Shown here one piece after another: positions 9,000 through 17,752 of a stretch of DNA of 64,000 bases. Position 1 is the first letter of the stretch. Each line of letters starts with the position of its first letter. This DNA comes from Brevibacillus sp. DP1.3A (GTDB lineage: Bacteria > Bacillota > Bacilli > Brevibacillales > Brevibacillaceae): assembly GCF_013284245.2 (NCBI RefSeq), contig NZ_CP085876.1:5234001-5298000 (forward strand), written 5' to 3'. The notes beneath the pieces were generated by a model. It saw only the letters and a list, made by a program, of their open reading frames with translations. It was not told the DNA's origin and ran no database searches. The position numbers and the translations under genes were made by a program.

Positions 9000-9155
9000 C
9001 TCACCGTTTTAACTTTATTATAACAATTTGTAAAATTGATACCTCAATAAATCATCTAAGCCATCATTATGGGGTATAAAGTAAAACTAAAATACTTGGT
9101 GTTTGTACCTTCCCTATTATTTTTTAAAGAATTGAATGAGTTATAAATATACACA

Positions 9156-9189
9156 ACAGCCCTCTAACAATAAGTATGCAGAGGGCTGT
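9156..9189. terminator. Inverted repeat, probable terminator
   Basis: ACAGCCCTCT (9156-9165) pairs perfectly with AGAGGGCTGT (9180-9189). It lies just past the stop of the secreted-protein gene at 9196. The T tract on the minus side is poor (TGTGTATATTTATA), so termination strength is uncertain. Confidence 0.45.
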
Positions 9190-9195
9190 AAAATA

Positions 9196-10179
9196 TTATT
9201 TACTGTCCTTACCAATTTCAAATGAGGTTTTCCATGACCATTTATCCCCGGTTCCACTAAATTGATAACCTAGATACTTAAAATTTATGCTTATACCATC
9301 CAACGAATAGGAATGAACATAAGCAGAAACAAATTGTCCAGTTCGCCCCTTCTCGGAATCAGGTATCCGGACGACATCATTTAACCATCCCTCATGGATT
9401 CCATCATGTCGAGCCAGATCTACGTCAGCTTTTGTACCTAAAGGATTAGAATCATCAAAGTTACTTAAACCAATAGATATACCTCCCATTGGATCGCCAT
9501 TTCCATTAAATGGTCTTACAACATATCTGCCATCCCTTGAAACTCCAGTAGTATGATTTTGCCATGTATTTGCTATGGTATCTACGAAGTAAAGCCACGG
9601 ACGTGAACTCCACTCGAATTCTGTTAAATAGTGGTATTCTAATTCTCTCCCATTTCTGGATTTCCCCATATAAACAGCCATACTTGATCCATAGAAATTA
9701 CCATCTCTAACAGCGGAGGGAGTGATTGCTAATTCCTTGCCTGATTGTTGTGCAATTATCTCCAAATCCTTTTGCTTAATTTCATCAACTTCATTTTTAT
9801 TTTCATCAGTTACTATATGATCATTTCCTTCTAAATCAGTATATATATGAACAAAATCCTCAATGGTTGTATCTACTTTTACACCACCCAGCCGAATAAC
9901 GTCTTCTTGTAATCCCTCGGGCATACGGTTAATTTCTTGTTCTGTAAAATGCATAAGTTCTAGAATTCTTTTCCTATCTTTTTTGGATAATTCCTCCGAA
10001 TATTCAATCCCTTTTACTCGCCCATCATCAAAAACTGTTACCTCAAGATTTTCAATCTTAATGCTCCTAAAGCCTATTTCATCAGGATTAAGATTACTCG
10101 CACTAATACTTAACGGTAAAAGACATGTTAGGGCAACAGTCGTGACAAATGAGATAACTTTTTTCTTGAATGAAAGCAT
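9196..10179 (-). CDS. Secreted protein of unknown function (AT-rich islet)
   Basis: A 327-residue protein with a signal peptide (residues 1-28, KKKVISFVTTVALTCLLPLSISAS). Residues 30-150 are highly charged. The C-terminal half is rich in aromatic, Gly and Asn residues (for example WSSRPWLYFVDTIANTW and GYQFSGTGDKWSWKTSF) and looks like a compact beta-rich extracellular domain. I recognise no family or catalytic motif. Codon use is AT-rich, unlike neighbouring housekeeping genes, and together with the flanking AT-rich spacer this suggests acquisition by transfer. A promoter lies at 10214-10241. The Shine-Dalgarno site is weak. Confidence 0.65.
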   Translation of the reverse strand: MLSFKKKVISFVTTVALTCLLPLSISASNLNPDEIGFRSIKIENLEVTVFDDGRVKGIEYSEELSKKDRKRILELMHFTEQEINRMPEGLQEDVIRLGGVKVDTTIEDFVHIYTDLEGNDHIVTDENKNEVDEIKQKDLEIIAQQSGKELAITPSAVRDGNFYGSSMAVYMGKSRNGRELEYHYLTEFEWSSRPWLYFVDTIANTWQNHTTGVSRDGRYVVRPFNGNGDPMGGISIGLSNFDDSNPLGTKADVDLARHDGIHEGWLNDVVRIPDSEKGRTGQFVSAYVHSYSLDGISINFKYLGYQFSGTGDKWSWKTSFEIGKDSK

Positions 10180-10213
10180 AACATTAACCTACAATCTAAT
10201 AGTTCACACCAAA

Positions 10214-10241
10214 ATAATACAATTAATAGAAAATAATGTAA
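10214..10241 (-). promoter_or_regulatory. Promoter of the secreted-protein gene
   Basis: Minus-strand TTACAT (10236-10241) and TATTAT (10214-10219) have a 16-bp spacer and lie 35 bp upstream of the ATG at 10179. Confidence 0.4.
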
Positions 10242-10307
10242 ATTTTTGGATTTAAATGAATGTCAGAAATCTGATGCTATTGTAACTTTAAAAACTACGG
10301 AACTATG

Positions 10308-10502
10308 AGAAGAATATTTCCAGACGTAGCGACTTGTGGAGTTCTACCGAGCGGAGAAGGGATTTGCGGGCAAAAGAAACGCAACCGTGCCCGAACTACG
10401 AAGCGGCTACGACTTTTGCGTTTCCCCGCAAATCCCTTCGGAGCGGACAGTCTTGACCCCCAGTAGGACGGAGCCTGGAGCCTAGACTGGAAATATTCTT
10501 CT
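10308..10502 (+). repeat. Nested-palindrome element, type A copy 1
   Basis: A 195-bp element. Outer arms AGAAGAATATTTCCAG (10308) and CTGGAAATATTCTTCT (ending 10502) enclose an inner perfect stem GAAGGGATTTGCGGG / CCCGCAAATCCCTTC, and a third stem GAAACGCAA / TTGCGTTTC lies inside that. GGAGCGGACAGTC follows the inner right arm. The second copy is at 23135-23330. It fills most of the 377-bp gap between the secreted-protein gene and vanW. The short ORFs it contains on both strands arise from the palindrome and are not genes. Confidence 0.85.
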
Positions 10503-10535
10503 CCCAACCGCAGCCTCGTACCCAAGACGTATAAA

Positions 10536-10573
10536 GACCGACACCCCTTTTCATCTCTAAGGGATTGTCGGTC
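10536..10573 (-). terminator. Terminator overlapping the vanW stop codon
   Basis: GACCGACA (10536-10543) pairs with TGTCGGTC (10566-10573). On the minus strand a short T run follows. The vanW TAG stop at 10557-10559 lies inside the loop, so the terminator arm is partly coding sequence. Confidence 0.6.
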
Positions 10574-11501
10574 CATTTCCATTCAAAATAGATGGAACAT
10601 CCGGTGCTTCCTCAGGGGTCGTGCGGCGTACGCTTGGCACATTTCGTGGCTCATGCTCAATTTCTGGAAAAGAGTGAACCGTCACGTACATGCTTCCGTT
10701 GCTCGCGATCGCCCGGATCAAGACGGGATAAGCGTATTTGTTTTGAAACACAAAATCAGGGCCGTACCAGCTTACGGTCGCATCCCGACCTGGAGGTACG
10801 TACGCTACGTTTCGGCTGTGAGAATAGCGCTGCATAATATGCAAACCTGCCTGGTCTACCGCATTGAACAAAGTAGACGATACTTGGCAGATTCCTCCCC
10901 CGATGCCTTCCGACAGCTCTCCCCTGACAATAATGGGCGCCTGCAAATACCCTTTTTCTTTTGTACGCTGGCCCACTACCTTATTAAAAGAAAAAATTTC
11001 TCCTGGCAATACGACGTAATTGTTAATCGCTTGCGAGGCGAGCTTGATGTTGTGTACACGATTCCGGTTGCCTGCATTGAAATAGGTCGCATATTGTCCG
11101 ATCCTTTTTTTCCGAACCTGACTCATGAGAGCCTGGTCTACCTTCGGGAATACCTCTTTGTAGCTGACATTCATGCTTGCGGCTCCCGTACCGTAAAAAT
11201 AATCGTAAAAACGTGCGCGAAATGCTAGGTCATCTAACCTTCTTCCCTTGGTTTCTGGAACAATGGCCCCGGCGTTATTAATCGTCGCATTGATGGGCTC
11301 GATGTGGGCCTTTTTCGCCACCTCTTCCACCATTCGCGCAAGCTTGCTTTCATCAACCAAAGGAACGCCATCAAAGGAAAGAGAATAATCAGCACGATTG
11401 AGAATAGCTACCGTCTTGTCTCCCATCTCTATCTGCAAAAAATTCGTTGGGTCGAGGGGATTGATTAACAGTAACAGAGCTAATTTCATAGCAAAACCCA
11501 T
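10557..11501 (-). CDS. VanW-family protein
   Basis: A 314-residue protein of the VanW family, named after an accessory gene of some vancomycin-resistance clusters; its biochemical role is unknown. The ATG at 11501 is chosen over the one at 11519 because GGAGGTGAG lies 7 bp before it and the longer form would start inside that site. A short hydrophobic N-terminus (MKLALLLLINP) is followed by an alpha/beta region. The family core comes next (about residues 165-270), with NYVVLPGEIFSFN, GGGICQVSSTLFNA and HSRNVAYVPPGRDATV. No vanHAX genes are near, so there is no sign of glycopeptide resistance. A general cell-envelope role is inference. Confidence 0.85.
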   Translation of the reverse strand: MGFAMKLALLLLINPLDPTNFLQIEMGDKTVAILNRADYSLSFDGVPLVDESKLARMVEEVAKKAHIEPINATINNAGAIVPETKGRRLDDLAFRARFYDYFYGTGAASMNVSYKEVFPKVDQALMSQVRKKRIGQYATYFNAGNRNRVHNIKLASQAINNYVVLPGEIFSFNKVVGQRTKEKGYLQAPIIVRGELSEGIGGGICQVSSTLFNAVDQAGLHIMQRYSHSRNVAYVPPGRDATVSWYGPDFVFQNKYAYPVLIRAIASNGSMYVTVHSFPEIEHEPRNVPSVRRTTPEEAPDVPSILNGNGPTIP

Positions 11502-11593
11502 CCGGCTGCTCACCTCCATTCTCCAACAACGATCATCTTCCGTTATTGTAGTATGAGCAGTCGAACGGGTTTCATTCTACGATCTAAATACCA

Positions 11594-12682
11594 TTAACTC
11601 ATCTTTGTTAGTCTGCTTACGAGAGCTTGCGAGACAGCCTTTAAACGCTGCTGGTCAACGGCTTCCTGATACGTGGTGTTTAACTGGTCACGCAACTCCT
11701 TAGCTGCCACTAGATTGGCTGTGGCCTCTTTGATTTTTTGGGTATATCTTACCTTAATATCCAATAATTCTTCTTCGTATTTCTCATCGGTTCCTGGGGT
11801 AATCGCACGTTCATACATATCAATGACCTCATCCGTATCTTTGCTAGGAAAATACTCATGCGGAGCCGTGCTGTCAAAAATTGCGAGGCTCTTCTCAGGT
11901 ACAATCACCATATCGAGGCTGTGCGGGTCCAAACCACAGTGGTACACTTCCACATCAAAGCCACGTGTCTGGGCTTCCTTCACCAGCTTTTTCAGCATGG
12001 TTGACTTGCCAGAGCCTGGTCTGCCCTTGATGAAGTAGCGCTTCTCCAATTGGTCTGTCAGCTTTATGATATGATCGACTGGTCCCTGTGGAGTGGCAGC
12101 CCCCAAGTACATACGCCGAACTTTTGCTTTCTTCTCTAGCTGCTCATCCCTGAAGAATAGCCCGATGACTTCTTTCGTGACAAGATTGGCTTCTTCTCTG
12201 TCTAAGTTTTCAATGTAAGGGGCTTCCCACTCATCATGGATGCGCAGTGCTTCGCCAAAAGCTTGATAAGCTTCTTCGCTCTTCTTAAAAATCTCTTCGT
12301 ACCATACGGCGATCCGGTCTTTGTCATCCACGAGCTGATCAACGTCTACCATCGCCTGCAAATTGATCTGAATTTCAGTTACGCCAGGGGAAGCCGGTCT
12401 CCACAGGCGCGGATAACTTCCGTCCATGATCGCTACTTTATAGCGAGGAAAAATGACACCATCAAACTGTCCGTTCACAAAAGGAGAGTGAATCCACTCC
12501 ACTTCATCTGTTTTTCGTGCCATTTGATTTCCAATCGACTCGATCAGTGGCGATGTAATTCCTTCCACTGTCCCTGTCAAAATATAAACACGCTCCAAGC
12601 CTTCCAATACGGAGTCATAAAAAGTCTTGTATCCTCGCGCAGTATTCCCTGCGGCATATATATGGCGCACTTTTTTCGTCAT
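11594..12682 (-). CDS. P-loop ATPase-like protein (PRK06851-type), two-domain
   Basis: A 362-residue protein resembling the PRK06851 group of uncharacterised Bacillales P-loop ATPases, which have two tandem nucleotide-binding halves. The second half has an intact Walker A, FIKGRPGSGKST (about residues 217-228), and a likely Walker B, DMVIVPEKSLAIFDST. In the first half the equivalent stretch reads ILTGTVEGITSPLIESIG and has lost the GxGKS signature, so only one site can bind nucleotide normally. The C-terminal 80 residues are a coiled-coil-like helix rich in Lys, Glu and Gln. AGGAGGG precedes the ATG. It sits next to phoU but separated by a terminator, so it is a separate transcription unit. 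Confidence 0.75.
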   Translation of the reverse strand: MTKKVRHIYAAGNTARGYKTFYDSVLEGLERVYILTGTVEGITSPLIESIGNQMARKTDEVEWIHSPFVNGQFDGVIFPRYKVAIMDGSYPRLWRPASPGVTEIQINLQAMVDVDQLVDDKDRIAVWYEEIFKKSEEAYQAFGEALRIHDEWEAPYIENLDREEANLVTKEVIGLFFRDEQLEKKAKVRRMYLGAATPQGPVDHIIKLTDQLEKRYFIKGRPGSGKSTMLKKLVKEAQTRGFDVEVYHCGLDPHSLDMVIVPEKSLAIFDSTAPHEYFPSKDTDEVIDMYERAITPGTDEKYEEELLDIKVRYTQKIKEATANLVAAKELRDQLNTTYQEAVDQQRLKAVSQALVSRLTKMS

Positions 12683-12764
12683 TGCTTTTCCCTCCTGTGC
12701 ATCTTCTCGCTGCGGTTGAAACGATGTATTGTATGCACAACAGGAGAAATAGGCGTCTGTCTAC

Positions 12765-12809
12765 AAAAAACCGCTGCAAGCTATTATTCATAGCTCACAG
12801 CGGCTTTTT
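12765..12809 (-). terminator. Rho-independent terminator of the pho operon
   Basis: AAAAAACCGCTG (12765) pairs with CAGCGGCTTTTT (ending 12809), with an inner AGCTA/TAGCT stem. It lies just past the phoU stop. A/T tails on both sides would allow bidirectional use. Confidence 0.8.
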
Positions 12810-12821
12810 GTCATTCGGGTA

Positions 12822-13478
12822 TTATTTATTCAAATCCGTCATTTTACCAGTAGACATATAGATAATCCATTCGCAGATGTTCGTAACATGATCGGCAATC
12901 CGTTCCAAATATTGCGCGACCAAGAGCAAATGCGTTCCTTGCGAAATGGCCTGACTGTTTTTCGTCATCAATTCAATCAGATCATGGAAAATCGTAGAGT
13001 ACAGTTTATCAACTATGTCGTCGCGTGCCGCAATCTCTTCTGCCGCATCTTTGTTGCGTGCAATATACGCATTTAAGCAATCACGTACCATAGCCTTGAC
13101 GTGATCAGCCATCATCGGAATATCGATGAGGGGTTTCACGTACGGGTCCGCCATCAAGCGTCGGGTCGTCTTGGCAATGGAAACGGCATGATCACCCATT
13201 CGCTCCAAATCCGTCACCAGCTTCAACATTGTTCCCAAGCGTCGCAAGTCACCTCCGACTGGCTGCTGCAGTGCAATGAGACGGAAGCAATCGCTCTGTA
13301 TTTCTTGCTCCAACTCATTGATCACAGGATCGCTTGCGATAACCTGTTCAGCCAGTTCAGCATCTCGCTCAACCAGACTCTTAATGGATTTATGAATAGC
13401 TTCTTCCACCAATGTGCCCATCGTCATGAGCTTGCGATGCAGTACATCCTGCTGTTCTTCAAAAGCGTGCCGTGACAT
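12822..13478 (-). CDS. phoU: Phosphate signalling regulator PhoU
   Basis: Cytoplasmic three-helix-bundle repeat protein that damps phosphate signalling by linking the Pst transporter with the PhoR kinase and controlling persistence. Two PhoU repeats are visible (about residues 7-100 and 115-205), with metal-binding-like motifs ERMGDHAVSIA and ERIADHVTNICEW. The ATG at 13478 is preferred over 13508 because AAGGGGGAAGAGGG precedes it. It lies directly downstream of phoR and phoP, whereas in B. subtilis phoU is not part of that operon. Here the sensor, regulator and modulator form one cluster without pst genes in the window. Confidence 0.92.
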   Translation of the reverse strand: MSRHAFEEQQDVLHRKLMTMGTLVEEAIHKSIKSLVERDAELAEQVIASDPVINELEQEIQSDCFRLIALQQPVGGDLRRLGTMLKLVTDLERMGDHAVSIAKTTRRLMADPYVKPLIDIPMMADHVKAMVRDCLNAYIARNKDAAEEIAARDDIVDKLYSTIFHDLIELMTKNSQAISQGTHLLLVAQYLERIADHVTNICEWIIYMSTGKMTDLNK

Positions 13479-13586
13479 TTCCCTCTTCCCCCTTCTAGTG
13501 TCTGACATGTCAAATGGTACAAGGCGATTGTATTGTAGAAGTAAAGCTACTATTTTGTTTGTGTAAATGTTTTTGCAGTAGCTTTT

Positions 13587-15350
13587 TTAGGTAAGGGGAA
13601 GTGTAACTGTGAAGGTTGTCCCTCTTCCTTCCTTGCTCTCCACACTGATATGTCCGTGCAAGTTTTCCACGAGATGCTTCACAATTGCGAGGCCCAAACC
13701 TGTTCCACCTGAATCGCGGCTACGCGCCTTGTCTACGCGATAAAACCTCTCAAAGATACGCGTGAGTTCCTTTTCCGGAATGCCGATCCCGGTATCCATC
13801 ACTTGAATGGTGATGTTTTCGCTGTCTGCCTGTGTCTTGACGTTGATTTTTCCACCTTCTTGCGTATAAGCGATCGCATTTGTCAACAGATTCAAGATGA
13901 TCTGCTGCAAGCAATCCTTATCCGTCATGAGCCAAATATCTGGCTTCGGTGAAGGAAGCGTGATCGTCAATTCCTTGCGCTGTGCCTGGTCATGCATGAT
14001 GGCAACTGCCGAACTGATTAAATCCTGCAAGTGAACCTGACTCAGATGCAACGGGATTCGCTTCTGCTCGATTTTGGACAGCTCCAAAATATCGCGGATC
14101 ATCCGGTAGAGTCGCTCGCTCTCATCTGAAATGATCTGCAAGAAGTTACGACATGTTTCCTCGTCCTGCATCGCCCCTTCAAGCAAGGTCTCCGTGAAGC
14201 CCTTGATCGAGGTAATCGGCGTGCGTAGCTCATGCGATACGTTTGCCACGAAGTCACTGCGCATCTTCTCCAGGCGGCGAATGTCGGTGATGTCATGCAG
14301 CACCACGACTACACCCCTCGACTCCCCCTTGAAGTTAATGTAGGGAGCAAAATTCACGTCAAGGATGCGTTCCTGTGGGTAATAGATGTGTACCTCTTGG
14401 CGGAACTTCTCGCTTCTGTCGAGGCACCTGTCGATGTATTGGCTGAGCCCAAAGCTTTTGCCTGCCTCGATATGCAGCTTCCCTACGATCTCATGTCCAG
14501 CAGTCCCCAACAGCTTTTCAACGGCTGGATTGACCAGCATGATCCGACGTTGCTCTGAAATGAAGATCACGCCACTCGTCATATTGGTCAGCACCCCTGC
14601 TAGGCGCTGCTGATTCTCCGAGATTTCGTACATCTGCTGCTCCAGGCTCGATGCCATGAAATTGATCGCTCCTGCCAGCTGACCGATCTCATCCTTTGCT
14701 TTGATTCTCACACGGCTCTCGTATTGGCGCTGTGTAATGTTGCGGGCTACCCGGGTGATCTCCTCGATCGGACGAATAATGGAAAAGGAAATGCGGGAAA
14801 CGACAATCGATCCGACTACCAAAGTAACCAATAAACCGGTGAGCAAGCTGTACCACATTTTGTGGATCGTATCGGTAATATCTTTCATCGACATCGCTGA
14901 ACGAACAACACCGAATATTTCGTTGTTCAGTTCAACAGGTACTGCAACGTACATCATGTCATAGCCGAGCGTCTCACTGAAACGGCGGGAAATCCCTGTT
15001 TCTCCTTTTAACGCTGCCATCATCTCCGGTCGATCATGGTGGTTTTCCATCTCTTCCGAGTGGGAGGAGTTGTCGTACATAACCTGACCATCCTTGTCGA
15101 TAATGGTAATCCGTACTTCATCCGTTGGCGCTACTTGTGTGACCCGATCCGCTAATGTCGCCTTATCGGTAAAGACGTTCGGGAAACGGACCGCCTGAGA
15201 GATGAGCTTCGACTCGCGGGACAATAGCTCATTCAGTGATTGGAGGTAGGAATTCTCCAGCACTTTGGCAAAATACATGCCCATCACCAATAGTACGAGG
15301 GAGATTAAACCCAAAATAGTCAAAGTGAGTTTGATTCGAAAGCGAGTCAA
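13587..15350 (-). CDS. phoR: Phosphate-sensing histidine kinase PhoR
   Basis: Membrane sensor kinase of 587 residues that phosphorylates PhoP. Layout: TM1 (residues 8-30), extracellular sensor domain (about 35-160), TM2 (about 165-185), HAMP (SFSIIRPIEEITRVARNITQ), PAS (about 245-345), HisKA with the phospho-His in NVSHELRTPITSIKGF, and HATPase_c with N, G1 (VMDTGIGIP) and G2 (GGTGLGLAIVKHL) boxes. The start is a TTG at 15350, 7 bp after GGAGG and 13 bp downstream of the phoP stop. Order and domain content match the PhoR/PnpS/WalK type. The position in the polA-phoRP-mdh block supports PhoR. Confidence 0.92.
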   Translation of the reverse strand: MTRFRIKLTLTILGLISLVLLVMGMYFAKVLENSYLQSLNELLSRESKLISQAVRFPNVFTDKATLADRVTQVAPTDEVRITIIDKDGQVMYDNSSHSEEMENHHDRPEMMAALKGETGISRRFSETLGYDMMYVAVPVELNNEIFGVVRSAMSMKDITDTIHKMWYSLLTGLLVTLVVGSIVVSRISFSIIRPIEEITRVARNITQRQYESRVRIKAKDEIGQLAGAINFMASSLEQQMYEISENQQRLAGVLTNMTSGVIFISEQRRIMLVNPAVEKLLGTAGHEIVGKLHIEAGKSFGLSQYIDRCLDRSEKFRQEVHIYYPQERILDVNFAPYINFKGESRGVVVVLHDITDIRRLEKMRSDFVANVSHELRTPITSIKGFTETLLEGAMQDEETCRNFLQIISDESERLYRMIRDILELSKIEQKRIPLHLSQVHLQDLISSAVAIMHDQAQRKELTITLPSPKPDIWLMTDKDCLQQIILNLLTNAIAYTQEGGKINVKTQADSENITIQVMDTGIGIPEKELTRIFERFYRVDKARSRDSGGTGLGLAIVKHLVENLHGHISVESKEGRGTTFTVTLPLT

Positions 15351-15363
15351 GGTAAATCCTCCG

Positions 15364-16059
15364 TTATCCTTCCAGTTTGTATCCTAATCCGCGAACTGTT
15401 TTGATGTATTTCGGGTTCTTTGTGTCATCCTCAAGCTTCTCGCGCAAATGGCTGACATGCACGTCTACAATTCGAGAATCCCCGATGAAATCGTAGTTCC
15501 AAACAGCGTTTAATAATTGATCGCGCGTCAGTACACGCCCTTGGTGGCTCGCTAAATAGTTCAGCAGCTCGAATTCCTTTGGTGTCAGCTCGACCTTGAC
15601 GTCTTTACAAAACACCTCGTACTTCTCTGGGTAGATGCGAATATCCCCAAATTGGAGCAACACCTCTTGAGGCGCTGTAGTCGCTTCTGGCGTGTTCTGA
15701 AACCGCCGCAGAATGGCTTTAACGCGGGCAATTACTTCTCTCGGGCTAAATGGTTTTGTCAAATAATCATCGGCACCAAGCTCAAGCCCCAAAATCTTGT
15801 CGAGCTCATCATCTTTCGCTGTAAGCATCAAGATCGGCGTATTATTGCGTTCCTGGCGCAAGGTTTTGCATACATCCATTCCATCCATCTTGGGAAGCAT
15901 CAAATCAAGAATGATAAAATCAGGCTGCTCGCTCTTAACCATTTCCAAGGCCTGTTTTCCGTCAAAAGCTGTTACGACCTGAAAACCTGATTTTTCAAGA
16001 TTAAATTGCAATAGCTTTACAATGGAAGCTTCGTCATCCACTACCAATACTTTGATCAT
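15364..16059 (-). CDS. phoP: Response regulator PhoP (OmpR family)
   Basis: DNA-binding regulator of 231 residues activated by PhoR. The receiver domain (residues 1-118) has DDE near the N-terminus, phospho-Asp in FIILDLMLPKMDG (about residue 53), Thr in MLTAKDD and Lys in LTKPFSP. The C-terminal winged helix (about 135-230) has VELTPKEFELLNYLASHQG and DVHVSHLREKLEDD. AGGGGGAAAC precedes the ATG. It is first in phoP-phoR-phoU. I could not pick out a convincing Pho box in the 200 bp upstream. Confidence 0.93.
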   Translation of the reverse strand: MIKVLVVDDEASIVKLLQFNLEKSGFQVVTAFDGKQALEMVKSEQPDFIILDLMLPKMDGMDVCKTLRQERNNTPILMLTAKDDELDKILGLELGADDYLTKPFSPREVIARVKAILRRFQNTPEATTAPQEVLLQFGDIRIYPEKYEVFCKDVKVELTPKEFELLNYLASHQGRVLTRDQLLNAVWNYDFIGDSRIVDVHVSHLREKLEDDTKNPKYIKTVRGLGYKLEG

Positions 16060-16299
16060 CTGTCTGTTTCCCCCTAGCGTTGCAATGCTTGCGCTCGATT
16101 TTCTAACCTACGTCCCCTAAAAAATGCTTCTCTCTACAATACTCAGTCTGCCAATGCTCATTGCGGAAAACAAGTAATTTTTTTGTAAAGACATGCTGAA
16201 AGGGCATATAGAACTTATTGCTTGGCAATAGTATTCCTCTTTTAGGTAAAGGTATCTACTTTAAAAATCTTAGTTGTCTTCCAGCTATAGTGGTCGGGA

Positions 16300-16380
16300 G
16301 AAGCCCTGCCACATGTTTTCCAGTCGCCTGTACCCTCTCTTCGTTCGGGCGGTCTCCTTCTAAACATGTGACAGTGCTTC
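16300..16380 (-). repeat. Short derivative of the nested-palindrome family
   Basis: Arms AAGCCCTGCCACATGTTT (from 16301) and AAACATGTGACAGTGCTTC (16362-16380) pair over 19 bp with two mismatches. Read on the minus strand it ends with ACTGGAAAACATG and is followed by CCCGACCACTATAG, close to the right border (CCACTACAG) of the full elements. The inner stem is missing. It lies directly upstream of the type B copy at 16492. Between phoP and this element I see no gene. Confidence 0.45.
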
Positions 16381-16491
16381 CGTACAGCTGTGGATGTATT
16401 TCGTGCTTTTAGTACGTTTTGCAAGTCAACACAGCGGAGCTTTTGAAGCCACTTCTTAGATTCTACTTTAAGATAAAGAAAAAGCTGCGTA

Positions 16492-16691
16492 GAAGAAGCG
16501 AATTTCCAGTCCAAGCGCCTCTGAAGCCCAGCCCAGCATAGGAATAAATGGCGGGGAATTTCAGCTTCACTTATGGACTATCTCCTCGAAACTTCTACGT
16601 TTGAAGCGCTCCCGCCATTTATTCCGACGCGGACAGTCAATCCCCCCTTGCGGGGCGTAGGCCGAAGCGTAGACTGGAAATTCGCTTCTTC
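16492..16691 (+). repeat. Nested-palindrome element, type B copy 1
   Basis: A 200-bp element. Outer perfect arms of 20 bp (GAAGAAGCGAATTTCCAGTC and its complement ending 16691) enclose an inner stem GGAATAAATGGCGGG / CCCGCCATTTATTCC. A C-rich/G-rich mini-hairpin (CCCCCCTTGCGGGG) precedes the right outer arm, and the right border reads CCCACTAGAGCCAC. The second copy is at 38646. It lies between phoP (5' end) and mdh (3' end). Confidence 0.85.
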
Positions 16692-16716
16692 CCCCACTAG
16701 AGCCACTTTATCAAGC

Positions 16717-16748
16717 AAAAAAGACGCCTTCCCAAAGAAAGGCGTCTT
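16717..16748 (-). terminator. Rho-independent terminator of mdh
   Basis: AAGACGCCTT pairs with AAAGGCGTCTT. On the minus strand it is followed by TTTTTTGC. It lies 14 bp past the mdh stop. Confidence 0.85.
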
Positions 16749-16761
16749 ACATGTATTGATC

Positions 16762-17700
16762 TTATTTCAAAACAGCCATTACGCTGCGTACAGAGTCAGC
16801 AGACTTATCGAGAGCTGCTTTCTCTTCGTCAGTCAGATCCAATTCGATCACTTTCTCGATCCCGTTTGCGCCGAGCAGAGTCGGTACACCCAGGTAGAGA
16901 TCGTTGTAGCCGTACTCTCCTTGCAGAAGAGCGATGGATGGCAGAATGCGTTTTTTGTCCTTGAGGATGGCCTCAGCCATTTGTACCAAGGAAGCCGCAG
17001 GTGCATAGTAAGCGGAACCGTTCCCCAGAAGGTTCACGATCTCGCCGCCGCCCTTGCGAGTACGCTCTACAATCGCATCCAGACGGTCTTTCGGGATTAA
17101 TTTTTCCAATGGGATACCACCAGCATAAGAGTAGCGAACCAAAGGAACCATGTCATCACCGTGACCACCCAAAACGAAGCCCGTTACGTCTTCTACAGAT
17201 ACGCTCAACTCCATAGCCACGAAGGTACGAAAACGAGCCGAATCCAGAACGCCGGATTGACCGATTACGCGCTCTTTCGGGAAGCCGGACGTTTTGAAGA
17301 AGGTGTACGTCATCGCGTCAACTGGGTTGGACAGTACGAGCACGATAGAGTTAGGTGCATATGTTTTTACTTGCTCTGCAACAGATTTCATAATGCCAGC
17401 ATTGGTGTTCACCAAGTCATCGCGGGACATGCCAGGCTTGCGGGCAATACCTGCTGTGATGATGACCAGATCAGCATCTTTGATGTCTTCATAGTTCGCA
17501 GTACCTGTGATGTTCGCATCAAAGCCTAATACTGGAGAGGATTCCATCATGTCGAGCGCTTTACCTTTTGTTGGGTTTTCCAGTTGCGGAATGTCAACCA
17601 ATACTACGTCGCCCAGCTCTTTTTGCCCCAAAATGAATGCAGTTGTTGCACCAGTGAAGCCACTACCGATAACAGCGATTTTTTTACGGTTGAATGCCAT
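16762..17700 (-). CDS. mdh: Malate dehydrogenase
   Basis: TCA-cycle enzyme that interconverts malate and oxaloacetate with NAD. It has 312 residues, the usual length of the LDH-like Bacillus Mdh. The Rossmann motif [17 protein letters not shown] is at residues 8-24. Substrate Arg residues appear in [13 protein letters not shown] and in SARFRTFVA, and the catalytic His in [12 protein letters not shown]. Third gene of citZ-icd-mdh, 52 bp after icd, followed by a strong terminator. The same order is found in B. subtilis. Confidence 0.97.
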   Translation of the reverse strand: MAFNRKKIAVIGSGFTGATTAFILGQKELGDVVLVDIPQLENPTKGKALDMMESSPVLGFDANITGTANYEDIKDADLVIITAGIARKPGMSRDDLVNTNAGIMKSVAEQVKTYAPNSIVLVLSNPVDAMTYTFFKTSGFPKERVIGQSGVLDSARFRTFVAMELSVSVEDVTGFVLGGHGDDMVPLVRYSYAGGIPLEKLIPKDRLDAIVERTRKGGGEIVNLLGNGSAYYAPAASLVQMAEAILKDKKRILPSIALLQGEYGYNDLYLGVPTLLGANGIEKVIELDLTDEEKAALDKSADSVRSVMAVLK

Positions 17701-17752
17701 GAACTATTCCCCTCCAAAAATGTAAGTGTAAAAATTTGTACCCAAATCTATC

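Noticed and set aside
10295..10582. ORFs within the palindromic elements sharing EEYFQSRLQAP and similar words
   Set aside because: They come from the repeated DNA of type A elements, on either strand, and have no ribosome binding sites.
10557..11501. Glycopeptide resistance cluster suggested by the vanW-like gene
   Set aside because: No vanHAX, vanRS or D-Ala ligase genes nearby; VanW-family genes are common in spore formers.
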